From: Falsibacillus pallidus
GTDB taxonomy: Bacteria > Bacillota > Bacilli > Bacillales > DSM-25281
Direction of reading: 5' to 3'
Assembly: GCF_003350505.1 (NCBI RefSeq)
Contig: NZ_QQAY01000013.1
Span: 21,956 to 85,955 of the forward strand
Length of the DNA: 64,000 bases
In this document: positions 50,956 to 58,432 of the stretch, in pieces
Position numbering within the stretch: the first letter of the stretch is position 1
Layout of the letters: every line of letters starts with the position of its first letter
The notes under the pieces: model-generated
The model's input: the letters and a program-made list of their open reading frames with translations, nothing else
What the model was told of the DNA's origin: nothing
Database searches by the model: none
Translations under genes and position numbers: made by a program

Positions 50956-52260
50956 TTACTCTACTATCCTAATCCTAAACGCGTTCCTACCGGCATCCTT
51001 CGCTTCGTATAAAGCTTTGTCCGCATTTTTCAGTATGGTGAAAACAGTAGTGTCAGTCGAAGGGGAAATGGCAATTCCTATACTGGAGGTGACGGCCATA
51101 CCGCAGTTCTTCAATCTCCACGGCTCCTTTAACGACGTTTGAATCCTATCAGCCGCCTCTGTCGCTTTTTCTGCAGAATCCACACCTTTTAACAGCGCGA
51201 CAAATTCATCCCCGCCGAGGCGGGCCACAACATCTTCTTTACTAAAACTCCTTTTGATTCTTCTGCCGAATTCCTTAATTACTTCATCCCCTGCATCATG
51301 ACCGTACTCATCATTTATTTGCTTGAAACGATCGATATCCATCAGGAGGACAGCAAACCTGCCTTTTCCCTCTCTCAGCCCTGCAATCGCCTCGATCAAG
51401 CAATCCCTAAACTTTCTCCTGTTGGGCAGACTCGTCAATGAATCATGGAACGCGAAATGTTCAAGCTTTGATTCATATTCCTTCTGAAGAGTGATATCTC
51501 TGGACAGGACCACCATATAGATAAATTGATCTCTTTCATCATAAACTGGCGTCGCATTCAACTCCGACCAAATCCAATCACCCTTTTGAGTCTTCTGTTG
51601 AAACTGCATTTTACACGGTTCTTTCGTTTGCACAGAATTTCTGATTTCTTCCTCAAGCTTCGTTCTACACTCAGGATGTATGTTATGCAGAAATGATTTC
51701 CCTATATATTCATTATCGTGAAATCCAAGAAGATTTTGATACGAAGGAGATACATAGGTGATGATCCCGTCCCGATCAATCAAAGTAATCAGATCCTGCG
51801 CATGTTCCGCTATGATCTTAAAGCGATTTTCACTTTCTTCGAGCCTATCTAGATACTCTTTCATAGCGGCATCCGCCGCCCGCTCCTTTGTGATATCCTT
51901 GACAATCCCCACGATTTGCTCGACTTCCCCCTCAGAATTAAACAGGGGATTCAAAACGGTTTCCGAATAAGATTTTGCGCCATCAGGTGTATAATAGCTG
52001 TCTTCATAGACGACCGATTTTCTTTTTGACACTACCTTTTGATAATGAGAAAGCAAGAATTCCGCTTCTTTTTCAGGATACACATCGCTAATGGATTTCC
52101 CGATGACTCCTTCATCTAATTTGGTTTTTTCTATGGCTTTCCGATTTAAAAACTCATAAGTAAACTGCCCTGAACTCTTTTCAACCTTCACAATGAAAAC
52201 GATATCATTTATACCGTCCATTAATACCCTTTCATAATTCAGATCGTGTTTCACATTCAT
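50956..52260 (-). CDS. PAS-PAS-GGDEF diguanylate cyclase, 434 aa
   Basis: Two PAS domains (about 10-125 and 140-255; DLITLIDRDGIITYVSPSYQ in the second) precede a GGDEF domain with intact active site VARLGGDEFVALLKG and DIDRFKQINDEYGHDAGD. The allosteric I-site RxxD is absent: SKED occupies its place, so product inhibition is not expected. There is no membrane span. It should synthesise c-di-GMP. It lies downstream of the HD-GYP/kinase gene after a terminator-like hairpin, so it may have its own promoter or depend on read-through. Confidence 0.94.
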   Translation of the reverse strand: MNVKHDLNYERVLMDGINDIVFIVKVEKSSGQFTYEFLNRKAIEKTKLDEGVIGKSISDVYPEKEAEFLLSHYQKVVSKRKSVVYEDSYYTPDGAKSYSETVLNPLFNSEGEVEQIVGIVKDITKERAADAAMKEYLDRLEESENRFKIIAEHAQDLITLIDRDGIITYVSPSYQNLLGFHDNEYIGKSFLHNIHPECRTKLEEEIRNSVQTKEPCKMQFQQKTQKGDWIWSELNATPVYDERDQFIYMVVLSRDITLQKEYESKLEHFAFHDSLTSLPNRRKFRDCLIEAIAGLREGKGRFAVLLMDIDRFKQINDEYGHDAGDEVIKEFGRRIKRSFSKEDVVARLGGDEFVALLKGVDSAEKATEAADRIQTSLKEPWRLKNCGMAVTSSIGIAISPSTDTTVFTILKNADKALYEAKDAGRNAFRIRIVE

Positions 52261-52404
52261 CCCATTTCCCCGCCCCCATAAAACTTAACCCCTTTTAAAC
52301 TGAATATTTTGTAATCATTGTATTTACATTTCAGGTAAAATACAATACTATTTTCGACATCACATTCGATAAATTTCGACATGTCTTTTCCATAAAAAAT
52401 CCAA

Positions 52405-52443
52405 CAAAAAAGAGCAGGTGCAAAACGTGCGCCCACTCTTTTA
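52405..52443 (-). terminator. Terminator-like hairpin after the HD-GYP/kinase gene
   Basis: On the minus strand AAAAGAGTGGGCGCA pairs imperfectly with TGCACCTGCTCTTTT and is followed by T residues. It would end the riboswitch-controlled operon before the GGDEF gene. Confidence 0.75.
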
Positions 52444-54504
52444 TGATGCATCACTCGAATCTTCCAGAGTTTTAGAAAAGCTATATTCCAGCAAAATCGC
52501 TGTTCCTTCAGAAGAGGTGTACATATGAACCTGATCGGAATAGCTCGCAATCATCTTGAAGCCCTGCCCCAGCGAGCGTTTGCTTGAATAGCCTGATACC
52601 AGTATCGTCTTCGGGATTTCATGGAGCGGGATGCCTGATCCTTTATCTGAAACAAAAACCTGAAGCTTGTCTTCATTTTCATAGACAGCAAACCTTCCAC
52701 CTGCGGCATGCTTCAATATGTTTGTGACCACTTCGGAAACAGCGATTTGAACTTTCATTGATTTCATTTCGGTTCCCCGGGCTTCCAATACCCCTTTAAT
52801 CAAGGCACGGCTTTTTGGAACATCCGTGTTGCTGCTGATTGCCAACTCATCTTGTAATTCACCCAGCTTTTCTTCTAACTCTTTCTTAGAAGAATATAAA
52901 ATAATTTTTCCATCCGATAAAACCCGGACCACATCCATATAGGATTCCAGGATTTTTTCTTCCAACCGGCTTCGGTAGCCCAGATGGGACGTAATATCAT
53001 GGACAAAAACCACGGCTGACTGAACACCATTAGAAGTGACGTGAAGGTCCAATACCCTGTCCTGATACTGGCATATTTCGTGAACTGGCTTTCGCTGGTC
53101 AAAAGCCGACTGTACAAGCTCCATGGCGAAATCTTTCGGGAAATCCTTTTTCTCAGACTCCCATTTCCCGTTTTTAAAATGAATAAAATAGGATTCTCCT
53201 ATACTAGAATACGTATCCTCTTTCAGGATATCCTTTTGGGACGCCTCTAAAGCAGCCGCAGGAGCTGCCTCCACATCAGCAGCGGCGTATTGGTTCATTG
53301 CCTGAATCATTCGGATGTGGTTGATTTCGATTTTATCCACTAACCTCGGATCCAGCCTATTCCCTGCCATCTCCTTCAACAGCTTCAGAATCGTTTCAGG
53401 ATCTGTGTGCCGCAGCATCAGTTTATCCACGGTAGTCCCTAAAGAAATGATCCGCGACTCTAATGGAATCTCTTCTTTCTTCAGTCCTTTTGGAAATCCT
53501 TTCCCATCCCATCTTTCATGATGGTAAAGAACCCAATCCGAAAACCGCTCTTTAGGGAACATCGTCTTGACAATTTCCACTGCCTTCTCAGGGTGCGTCC
53601 TGAACTCCATTTCTTCGGATAATGTGAAATCCCCGCGCTTTCGAAAGATGGCTTCAGGTAAAAGTGCTTTTCCGATGTCATGGATGATGGCCGCCTGGAT
53701 TAAATCTGGACGCTTCCGCTTGGGGTAGCCGAAGTCATCGAGCAGCACCTCGCAGATCACCCCAACCCGGTTTCCGTGCCCGGCAATGGCAGGAGCTATC
53801 CTCCCTTCAAGCAGCTGAATGAATGCTTTTGAAGAGGAATGCCTGAGGGAAAGCTGCTTCGTATATTCCCTCGAAAAAAAGATAATCACGAGCAGAAATA
53901 AAAGAGTGTAAATGACATTGTCAAACAACTCAAAAGTCGATTTTGATGAATACAGCTTTGGGGTGACAATGACGTAAACAAAAATCGGTACGATCAGTTC
54001 TGCCAGCTTCTGCTTAAAATTCGTAAACATCTCTCTTCCTGCAACGGATTTCATGATGCCGTCCAAGAGAATGATATTGACGAATTCATATACAAAACCA
54101 GTCAGCCCAACCGCCAGCAGTAAATTCCATGAGCTTGTCAGCTTCCAGACCACATAGGCTGCGAGCATCGAGAATGTATACATCCCGATATTGACAAAAA
54201 GTTTAAAAATGGGAACTTTAAACGTTCCGCTTCGTTTTATGCCGTACGCCAATAAACCCAATGCTATGGCGATAGAGGCATAAGCAAAGCCAAAATATAT
54301 TAAAAGAAACAGAAAGCCTATGCTTCCTGCTGAATATTCATCTCCACTTGGTAAATTAACGGGAAACACTTCCAAAATCGTTATGATCAAAAGCATAATG
54401 ATGAAAATGGTGAATTTCTGTGTATGCAATTGAGTAAGAGCATACAGTAAAATGATAATTCCCATCGAAAACAATGACTTCATATAAAAATTGGCTGTGT
54501 TCAT
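52441..54504 (-). CDS. Membrane HD-GYP protein with PAS-like and RsbW-type kinase domains, 687 aa
   Basis: Six to eight hydrophobic spans (1-215) precede an HD-GYP domain (about 235-395): GHGNRV, AAIIHDIGKALLP, RTHPEKAVEI and YHHERWDGKGFPKGL. GYP is GFP here and the ADVYDAL-type Asp is Thr (SLGTTVDKL), so c-di-GMP hydrolysis is uncertain. A PAS-like region (about 415-505) and an RsbW/SpoIIAB-type HATPase follow, with N box VSEVVTNILKHA, G1 VSDKGSGIP and G2 SLGQGFKMI. The kinase domain should phosphorylate a STAS protein such as the one at 55958. Its start overlaps the DUF5317 stop as ATGA. I know no characterised protein with this order. Confidence 0.92.
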   Translation of the reverse strand: MNTANFYMKSLFSMGIIILLYALTQLHTQKFTIFIIMLLIITILEVFPVNLPSGDEYSAGSIGFLFLLIYFGFAYASIAIALGLLAYGIKRSGTFKVPIFKLFVNIGMYTFSMLAAYVVWKLTSSWNLLLAVGLTGFVYEFVNIILLDGIMKSVAGREMFTNFKQKLAELIVPIFVYVIVTPKLYSSKSTFELFDNVIYTLLFLLVIIFFSREYTKQLSLRHSSSKAFIQLLEGRIAPAIAGHGNRVGVICEVLLDDFGYPKRKRPDLIQAAIIHDIGKALLPEAIFRKRGDFTLSEEMEFRTHPEKAVEIVKTMFPKERFSDWVLYHHERWDGKGFPKGLKKEEIPLESRIISLGTTVDKLMLRHTDPETILKLLKEMAGNRLDPRLVDKIEINHIRMIQAMNQYAAADVEAAPAAALEASQKDILKEDTYSSIGESYFIHFKNGKWESEKKDFPKDFAMELVQSAFDQRKPVHEICQYQDRVLDLHVTSNGVQSAVVFVHDITSHLGYRSRLEEKILESYMDVVRVLSDGKIILYSSKKELEEKLGELQDELAISSNTDVPKSRALIKGVLEARGTEMKSMKVQIAVSEVVTNILKHAAGGRFAVYENEDKLQVFVSDKGSGIPLHEIPKTILVSGYSSKRSLGQGFKMIASYSDQVHMYTSSEGTAILLEYSFSKTLEDSSDAS

Positions 54505-55025
54505 GCTGCTTCACCATACTTTACTCCAGGTCCAGAATTACATACAATCATCAAGAAAATTCCAATGCCTACAAAAATGTCACCCGGACTCATAACATAG
54601 CGTATGACTGGGATCCAGTCTCCGACTATCCAAAATAGAGAATTCTCCATCAAGGTGTGGCGGGCATCGGTTTCAAAGACGGCATTTTCCTGTCCGGTCA
54701 TTTGCAGCGCATGTGCATCAACCGGCATCACTCCGCCATGTAGAACAAGCGCCGCCAGATTCAAGACAGCACCCGCTAAAATCCATTTCACTCCGGAGTA
54801 GTGCCTGTTTTTCCAAAGCCCGATGATGACTCCGATAAATGTTAATATAAAAATCCATTCCAATTTGTCCCTTGTTGCTGAAGAATAAAAGCTTAAAAAT
54901 ATCTGTATGGCAAAACTTAATACAATAAGAAGAGGCCATTCAAATGAAATATTTCGTATGAACGAAAAAGGATTTCGCTTCAGAAACAAGGTGACAATAA
55001 ATGCAATTATGACAAAATAAATCAT
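54501..55025 (-). CDS. DUF5317 family membrane protein, 174 aa
   Basis: Four to five hydrophobic spans, with the family blocks LHGGVMPVDA and YVMSPGDIFVGIGIFLM that mark DUF5317. ATG at 55025 follows AAAGGAGG and the stop overlaps the HD-GYP/kinase gene start by four bases. In the operon it lies between the small peptide gene and the HD-GYP gene, suggesting a membrane partner for that sensor. Function is unknown. Confidence 0.85.
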   Translation of the reverse strand: MIYFVIIAFIVTLFLKRNPFSFIRNISFEWPLLIVLSFAIQIFLSFYSSATRDKLEWIFILTFIGVIIGLWKNRHYSGVKWILAGAVLNLAALVLHGGVMPVDAHALQMTGQENAVFETDARHTLMENSLFWIVGDWIPVIRYVMSPGDIFVGIGIFLMIVCNSGPGVKYGEAA

Positions 55026-55063
55026 CTAAATGGCCTCCTTTAAAAGATTTGAATTTCTTAGTC

Positions 55064-55150
55064 TTACCACCAAGGACGGCTGATAACTGGAGCAACGGCT
55101 GCTGCAATAACTGCTGCCACTGTCAAAATGTACTTTACGCGTGCTTTCAT
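55064..55150 (-). CDS. 28-residue hydrophobic peptide in the partner-switching operon
   Basis: ATG at 55150 follows AAAGGAGGTGATTTTAG, one of the strongest binding sites in the window. The peptide has a basic start (MKARVKY), a hydrophobic alanine/valine core (ILTVAAVIAAAVAPVI) and a SRPWW end. It may be a small membrane peptide or a cleavable signal-like pheromone precursor. It lies between the phosphatase and the DUF5317 gene, with no gap for an independent promoter. I do not recognise a family. Confidence 0.75.
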   Translation of the reverse strand: MKARVKYILTVAAVIAAAVAPVISRPWW

Positions 55151-55184
55151 CTAAAATCACCTCCTTTCAAGTATCGCTTTTCTT

Positions 55185-55958
55185 CTACAAAATCCGCTTC
55201 AAAGTCACCATTGTGATATCATCATTCTGTTCGTTATCTGTATACTCAAGGACGGTTTCTGCAATGGAAGGGATCAAGTCTGCCCAAGAATTGTGCCCGT
55301 TGATCAATTCAATGACTTTATCCCGTCCAAACTGCTCGCGGTTGTGATTCATTGCTTCTAAAATGCCATCCGTATATACAACGATATAATCCCCTGGTTC
55401 AAGGGAAACTTCGTGCTCCGCATAAATCCTCTCCGGAAGAAAGCCGATCGCAATCCCTTTTGCTGTCAAAAGTTCGCTTGGCAGACTGGTCCGCTTCAAT
55501 ATCGCACTCGGATGTCCTGCAGATGCGTAAGTAAAGGTATGAGTGGATAAATCGTACATCCCGCAGAACAATGTGGCAAAAGACTTCAATAGCTTCAAAT
55601 CCTCATGAAGGGTTTTGTTTACTTTTCCGAGAAGTTCCGACGGCGTTTCGCATTGCGGTGTCAAGGTCCTGATGGCCGTCCGGAGCATGGCCATCTTCGC
55701 AAAGGCCGGGATTCCTTTCCCCATGACGTCGCCAGCAAAAACCCAATACTTCTGCTTCTCTTCCTCATAGACGAAACCATAGTAGTCGCCACCCAGATAA
55801 TGAGCCGGAATCGAGAGGCCTTTGCATTCGAGCACCTTGCATAAGGGGGCATCGTGTTGAAGTAGCACATCCTGGACAGCCGCTGCTTCTTTTAACTCAT
55901 CACTTAAACGCGGTGTTTCAATCATGCCGATTTTCACTGCATTTCGTTCAATGGACAT
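55185..55958 (-). CDS. SpoIIE/RsbU-type PP2C phosphatase, 257 aa
   Basis: PP2C-type metal-binding motifs are present: LGGDYYGFV, WVFAGDVMGKGIPAFAKMA, YASAGHPSAIL, VVYTDGILEAMN and NDDITMVTLKR. No sensor domain precedes the catalytic domain. ATG at 55958 overlaps the STAS stop by one base (TAATG), so the two proteins are made in step. Its expected substrate is the phosphorylated STAS protein. A longer N-terminal reading to 56141 is a frame shadow of the STAS gene. Confidence 0.92.
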   Translation of the reverse strand: MSIERNAVKIGMIETPRLSDELKEAAAVQDVLLQHDAPLCKVLECKGLSIPAHYLGGDYYGFVYEEEKQKYWVFAGDVMGKGIPAFAKMAMLRTAIRTLTPQCETPSELLGKVNKTLHEDLKLLKSFATLFCGMYDLSTHTFTYASAGHPSAILKRTSLPSELLTAKGIAIGFLPERIYAEHEVSLEPGDYIVVYTDGILEAMNHNREQFGRDKVIELINGHNSWADLIPSIAETVLEYTDNEQNDDITMVTLKRIL

Positions 55959-56266
55959 TATTTCAACACTTCCTCTAATATTAAAAATGCTCCCATTTCT
56001 TCCATGACTTCGTGGACAGCAGGCTGTAAGTTTATAAAAGTAAGAGATCTTCCTTCTTCCTGCCAATCCATGATTTTTCTTAGAACAAAGCCGATCCCGG
56101 AAGAGTCGATAAAAGTGACTCCTGAAAAATCCAAGATGCATGTCCGAACGGTGAGTTCATCGATTTTATTCATGACTTCCCCGATTGTAAAAATATCAAG
56201 TTCGCCTGAAATGACGATGATGACCTCGTCTCTTTCCCTGCTGTTATCCACTACATTAAACGTCAT
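55958..56266 (-). CDS. STAS-domain anti-sigma-factor antagonist-like protein, 102 aa
   Basis: SpoIIAA/RsbV-like: ISGELDIFTIGEVMNKI and FIDSSGIGFVLRKIMDW with the phospho-acceptor Ser in DSSGIG. The start chosen is ATG at 56266, six bases after GGGGTGG; an ATG at 56284 lies further upstream. It is the first gene behind a c-di-GMP-I riboswitch and terminator. Its phosphatase is next and the candidate kinase is fused to the HD-GYP protein of the same operon; no sigma factor is encoded here, so the output may not be a sigma factor. Confidence 0.92.
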   Translation of the reverse strand: MTFNVVDNSRERDEVIIVISGELDIFTIGEVMNKIDELTVRTCILDFSGVTFIDSSGIGFVLRKIMDWQEEGRSLTFINLQPAVHEVMEEMGAFLILEEVLK

Positions 56267-56363
56267 ACAGACCACCCCATTCATTTACGTTTTCCAATGG
56301 CCAGTGGGCGATTTTCTATCGGTTTGTTAAAATTACTGAATAATCAGAATTTAAAAAAGCGAA

Positions 56364-56390
56364 TAAAAAAGCCACCTTGAAAAAGGCGGC
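56364..56390 (-). terminator. Intrinsic terminator in the riboswitch expression platform
   Basis: GCCGCCTT pairs with AAGGTGGC and is followed by six T on the minus strand. It begins 11 bases after the aptamer and about 100 bases ahead of the STAS gene, as expected for transcription attenuation controlled by c-di-GMP. Confidence 0.9.
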
Positions 56391-56401
56391 TTACTATACC
56401 G

Positions 56402-56492
56402 TCTTCTTCGGCAACCCGGCTGCCTTGGCAAAATGAATTTTGCTTTAGGCCCGTGGCTTTGCGTCCCTACCTTTCAATAGGTTTGCCATTAT
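56402..56492 (-). promoter_or_regulatory. Cyclic-di-GMP-I (GEMM-I) riboswitch, copy 3
   Basis: The minus strand reads AATGGCAAACCTATT, the GAAA tetraloop, GGTAGGGACGCAAAGCCACG, GGCCTAAAGC and, after the second helix, AAGGCAGCCGGGTTGCCG. All conserved GEMM-I blocks are present and near-identical to copy 2. The terminator at 56364 follows directly. No alternative pairing between aptamer and terminator was worked out, so whether ligand turns the operon on or off is open. Confidence 0.96.
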
Positions 56493-56639
56493 CGGAAAGA
56501 TTTTCATCTTATGTTATATTACTCTCAATATAGCAGAATGGGACAAAAGTAGCAATAACGTTTTTTAGGTATTTTTCATTATATTTTCCTAAAAAAAAGC
56601 CGGGGCAAAATCGATCTTTTTCGCCCTGACTCTATCAAT

Positions 56640-57461
56640 TTACACCCGTGCTAATTTCTCCAATACAAACTTCTCCACAACTTCCGCGACCCCGTCTTCC
56701 ATGTTGGAAGCTGCAACGTAATCGGCTATATTCTTAATGTCACCCGGGGCATTTCCCATCGCGACGCCAAGTCCTGCAAACTCAATCATCGTCTGGTCGT
56801 TATAGCTGTCGCCGACCGCGATCATCTCTTCCCGCTTGATGTCCAATCGACTGATCAAAAAATCAAGGCTCGCTCCCTTGGTCACACCGAGCTCAGTGAA
56901 CTCCAGAAAAAATGGCTTCGAGCGCATCACACTCAGGTCCCCGTCAAGTTCCGCCTGCAGTTTCTTCTCTACCTCTGCCAAGCGTTCCCCTTCCTCCAGC
57001 ATCAATGCTTTCACGACCGGTTCACGCACTGCATCTTTAAAGCTAGGCACTACTTTTACCGGCAATCCTGTTAATCTACTTTCAACAGATGCAAATTCAT
57101 TTTCTTCTTCTACTATAATAGCGCCGTCTGCATAAGTAAGGATCCCTACGCCTTCCCGCTGGCTCAAATCATATAGATGGTGGGCTGTTTCCGGGGACAG
57201 CGCCCTGCTGTATATCTCTTCTTTTGTCTTCCAATTGATGATCTTTGAACCATTAAAAGACAATATGAAACTACCATAATCGGCAAGCTTCAACTCTTCC
57301 GCTACCCAGACCATACCTTCCGTCGGCCTTCCGGATGCGAGGACAACTTTCACCCCTGCTTCCTGCGCTTGGAGGAGCGCATCCTTCGTCCTCTTAGAAA
57401 TCGTCTGGTCATCCCGCAGCAATGTATCATCCAAATCCAGCACAATCATTTTATATAACAT
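56640..57461 (-). CDS. Cof-type HAD hydrolase, 273 aa
   Basis: The HAD motif I is VLDLDDTLLRDDQ, motif II VVLASGRP, and the C-terminal motif IAVGDSYNDQTMIEFAGLGVAMGNA completes the Cof/HAD IIB signature. Such enzymes dephosphorylate sugar phosphates or flavin intermediates. ATG at 57461 follows AAGGAG; the longer frame to 57599 would read into a palindromic repeat. Confidence 0.93.
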   Translation of the reverse strand: MLYKMIVLDLDDTLLRDDQTISKRTKDALLQAQEAGVKVVLASGRPTEGMVWVAEELKLADYGSFILSFNGSKIINWKTKEEIYSRALSPETAHHLYDLSQREGVGILTYADGAIIVEEENEFASVESRLTGLPVKVVPSFKDAVREPVVKALMLEEGERLAEVEKKLQAELDGDLSVMRSKPFFLEFTELGVTKGASLDFLISRLDIKREEMIAVGDSYNDQTMIEFAGLGVAMGNAPGDIKNIADYVAASNMEDGVAEVVEKFVLEKLARV

Positions 57462-57535
57462 GTTGTAAAACTCCTTCATGATGTTAAATTTAAATTTCAA
57501 TGGTTTTGTATCCCTACTATAACACGATAACCCAA

Positions 57536-57597
57536 GGGACGCAGGGACAGGTTCCTTGTCCCACTTTTTGGGACAGGGAACCTGTCCCTGCGCCCCC
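57536..57597. repeat. GGGACAGG repeat, near-perfect 62-bp palindrome
   Basis: The left arm GGGACGCAGGGACAGGTTCC plus TTGTCCCA and the right arm TGGGACAGGGAACCTGTCCC plus TGCG are inverted copies around CTTTT. It is the most complete unit of the family here. The rest of the 362-bp gap 57462-57823 is AT-rich with no recognised feature. Confidence 0.92.
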
Positions 57598-57823
57598 AAA
57601 AGTGACCTTTGTTTTTATTTTCCAAATAATTATATTAATATAACTTTTAGTAGATTATTCCTTTTTTGTTTTTTACATATATTTATATTTCATTTGTGTT
57701 ACTATTAATTCCGTTGTATTACAGGTGCGTATGTCCCCGCACAACACGGGCCCGATTTGTAGTAGCGGATTTATGTTAATCTGTTTTGGTAAATATTATT
57801 TCAGAATAATGGAGGAATATATA

Positions 57824-58366
57824 ATGAAAAAGTTTTTTAAATTTGGTTGTTTAGGAATTATTGCACTTATTGTTTTAGGTATCATCATTGCAGTAGCAAC
57901 AAGCGGTGGAGATGACAGCTCCAATGCACCTGCAAAAGTTGATGGTTCAACAGGTTCAGCTAAAAAGGAAAAAGCTCAAACGACATTCAAACTTGGCGAT
58001 ACGATCCAATTGGGGGATCACAAAGTTACCGTAACAAAATTAGAAAAATCAGCTGGCGGAGAATTTGAAACACCAAAAGGCGGTAATGAATTTGTTATTG
58101 TTCACCTAACAATTGAAAACGGTGGTAAAGATCAAATCTCTTATAACCCATACGATTTCCAATTGAAAAATAGCCAAGGTAACATTGTAGATCCTGGCTT
58201 CATTACAATAGACCAAGATACGGCATTGGAATCAGGCGAACTTGCAGCAGGTGGAAAAGTTCAAGGAACTATTTCTTTTGAAGCACCTCAGAATGATTCA
58301 GACCTGGACCTTATCTTCACACCAAGCTTCTGGTCAGATAAGAAAATTACTATTAACCTAAACTAG
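57824..58366 (+). CDS. DUF4352-family membrane-anchored protein, 180 aa
   Basis: A short N-terminal membrane anchor (FGCLGIIALIVLGIIIAVAT) with Cys at residue 9, a low-complexity linker, and the immunoglobulin-like DUF4352 domain (LGDTIQLGDHKVTVTKLEKS; NEFVIVHLTIENGGKDQISY). The cysteine position is too early for a normal lipobox. ATG at 57824 follows GGAGG. It is exported to the outer membrane face; function unknown. Confidence 0.88.
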   Translation: MKKFFKFGCLGIIALIVLGIIIAVATSGGDDSSNAPAKVDGSTGSAKKEKAQTTFKLGDTIQLGDHKVTVTKLEKSAGGEFETPKGGNEFVIVHLTIENGGKDQISYNPYDFQLKNSQGNIVDPGFITIDQDTALESGELAAGGKVQGTISFEAPQNDSDLDLIFTPSFWSDKKITINLN

Positions 58367-58399
58367 TAGTGCAGGAACAATCTCTTTAATCCCCATGAC

Positions 58400-58432
58400 A
58401 AAAGCAGACCAGGCAACCCGGTCTGCTTTTTT
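58400..58432. terminator. Bidirectional terminator between DUF4352 and DUF4838 genes
   Basis: AAAAGCAGACC pairs with GGTCTGCTTTT around AGGCAACCC. It serves convergent transcripts and abuts the stop of the gene at 58431. Confidence 0.9.

Noticed and set aside
55959..56141. N-terminal extension of the PP2C phosphatase
   Set aside because: It is the STAS gene read in another frame; the TAATG overlap defines the start at 55958.
57462..57599. N-terminal extension of the HAD hydrolase
   Set aside because: It translates a GGGACAGG palindrome and 5' untranslated sequence; AAGGAG before ATG 57461 marks the true start.
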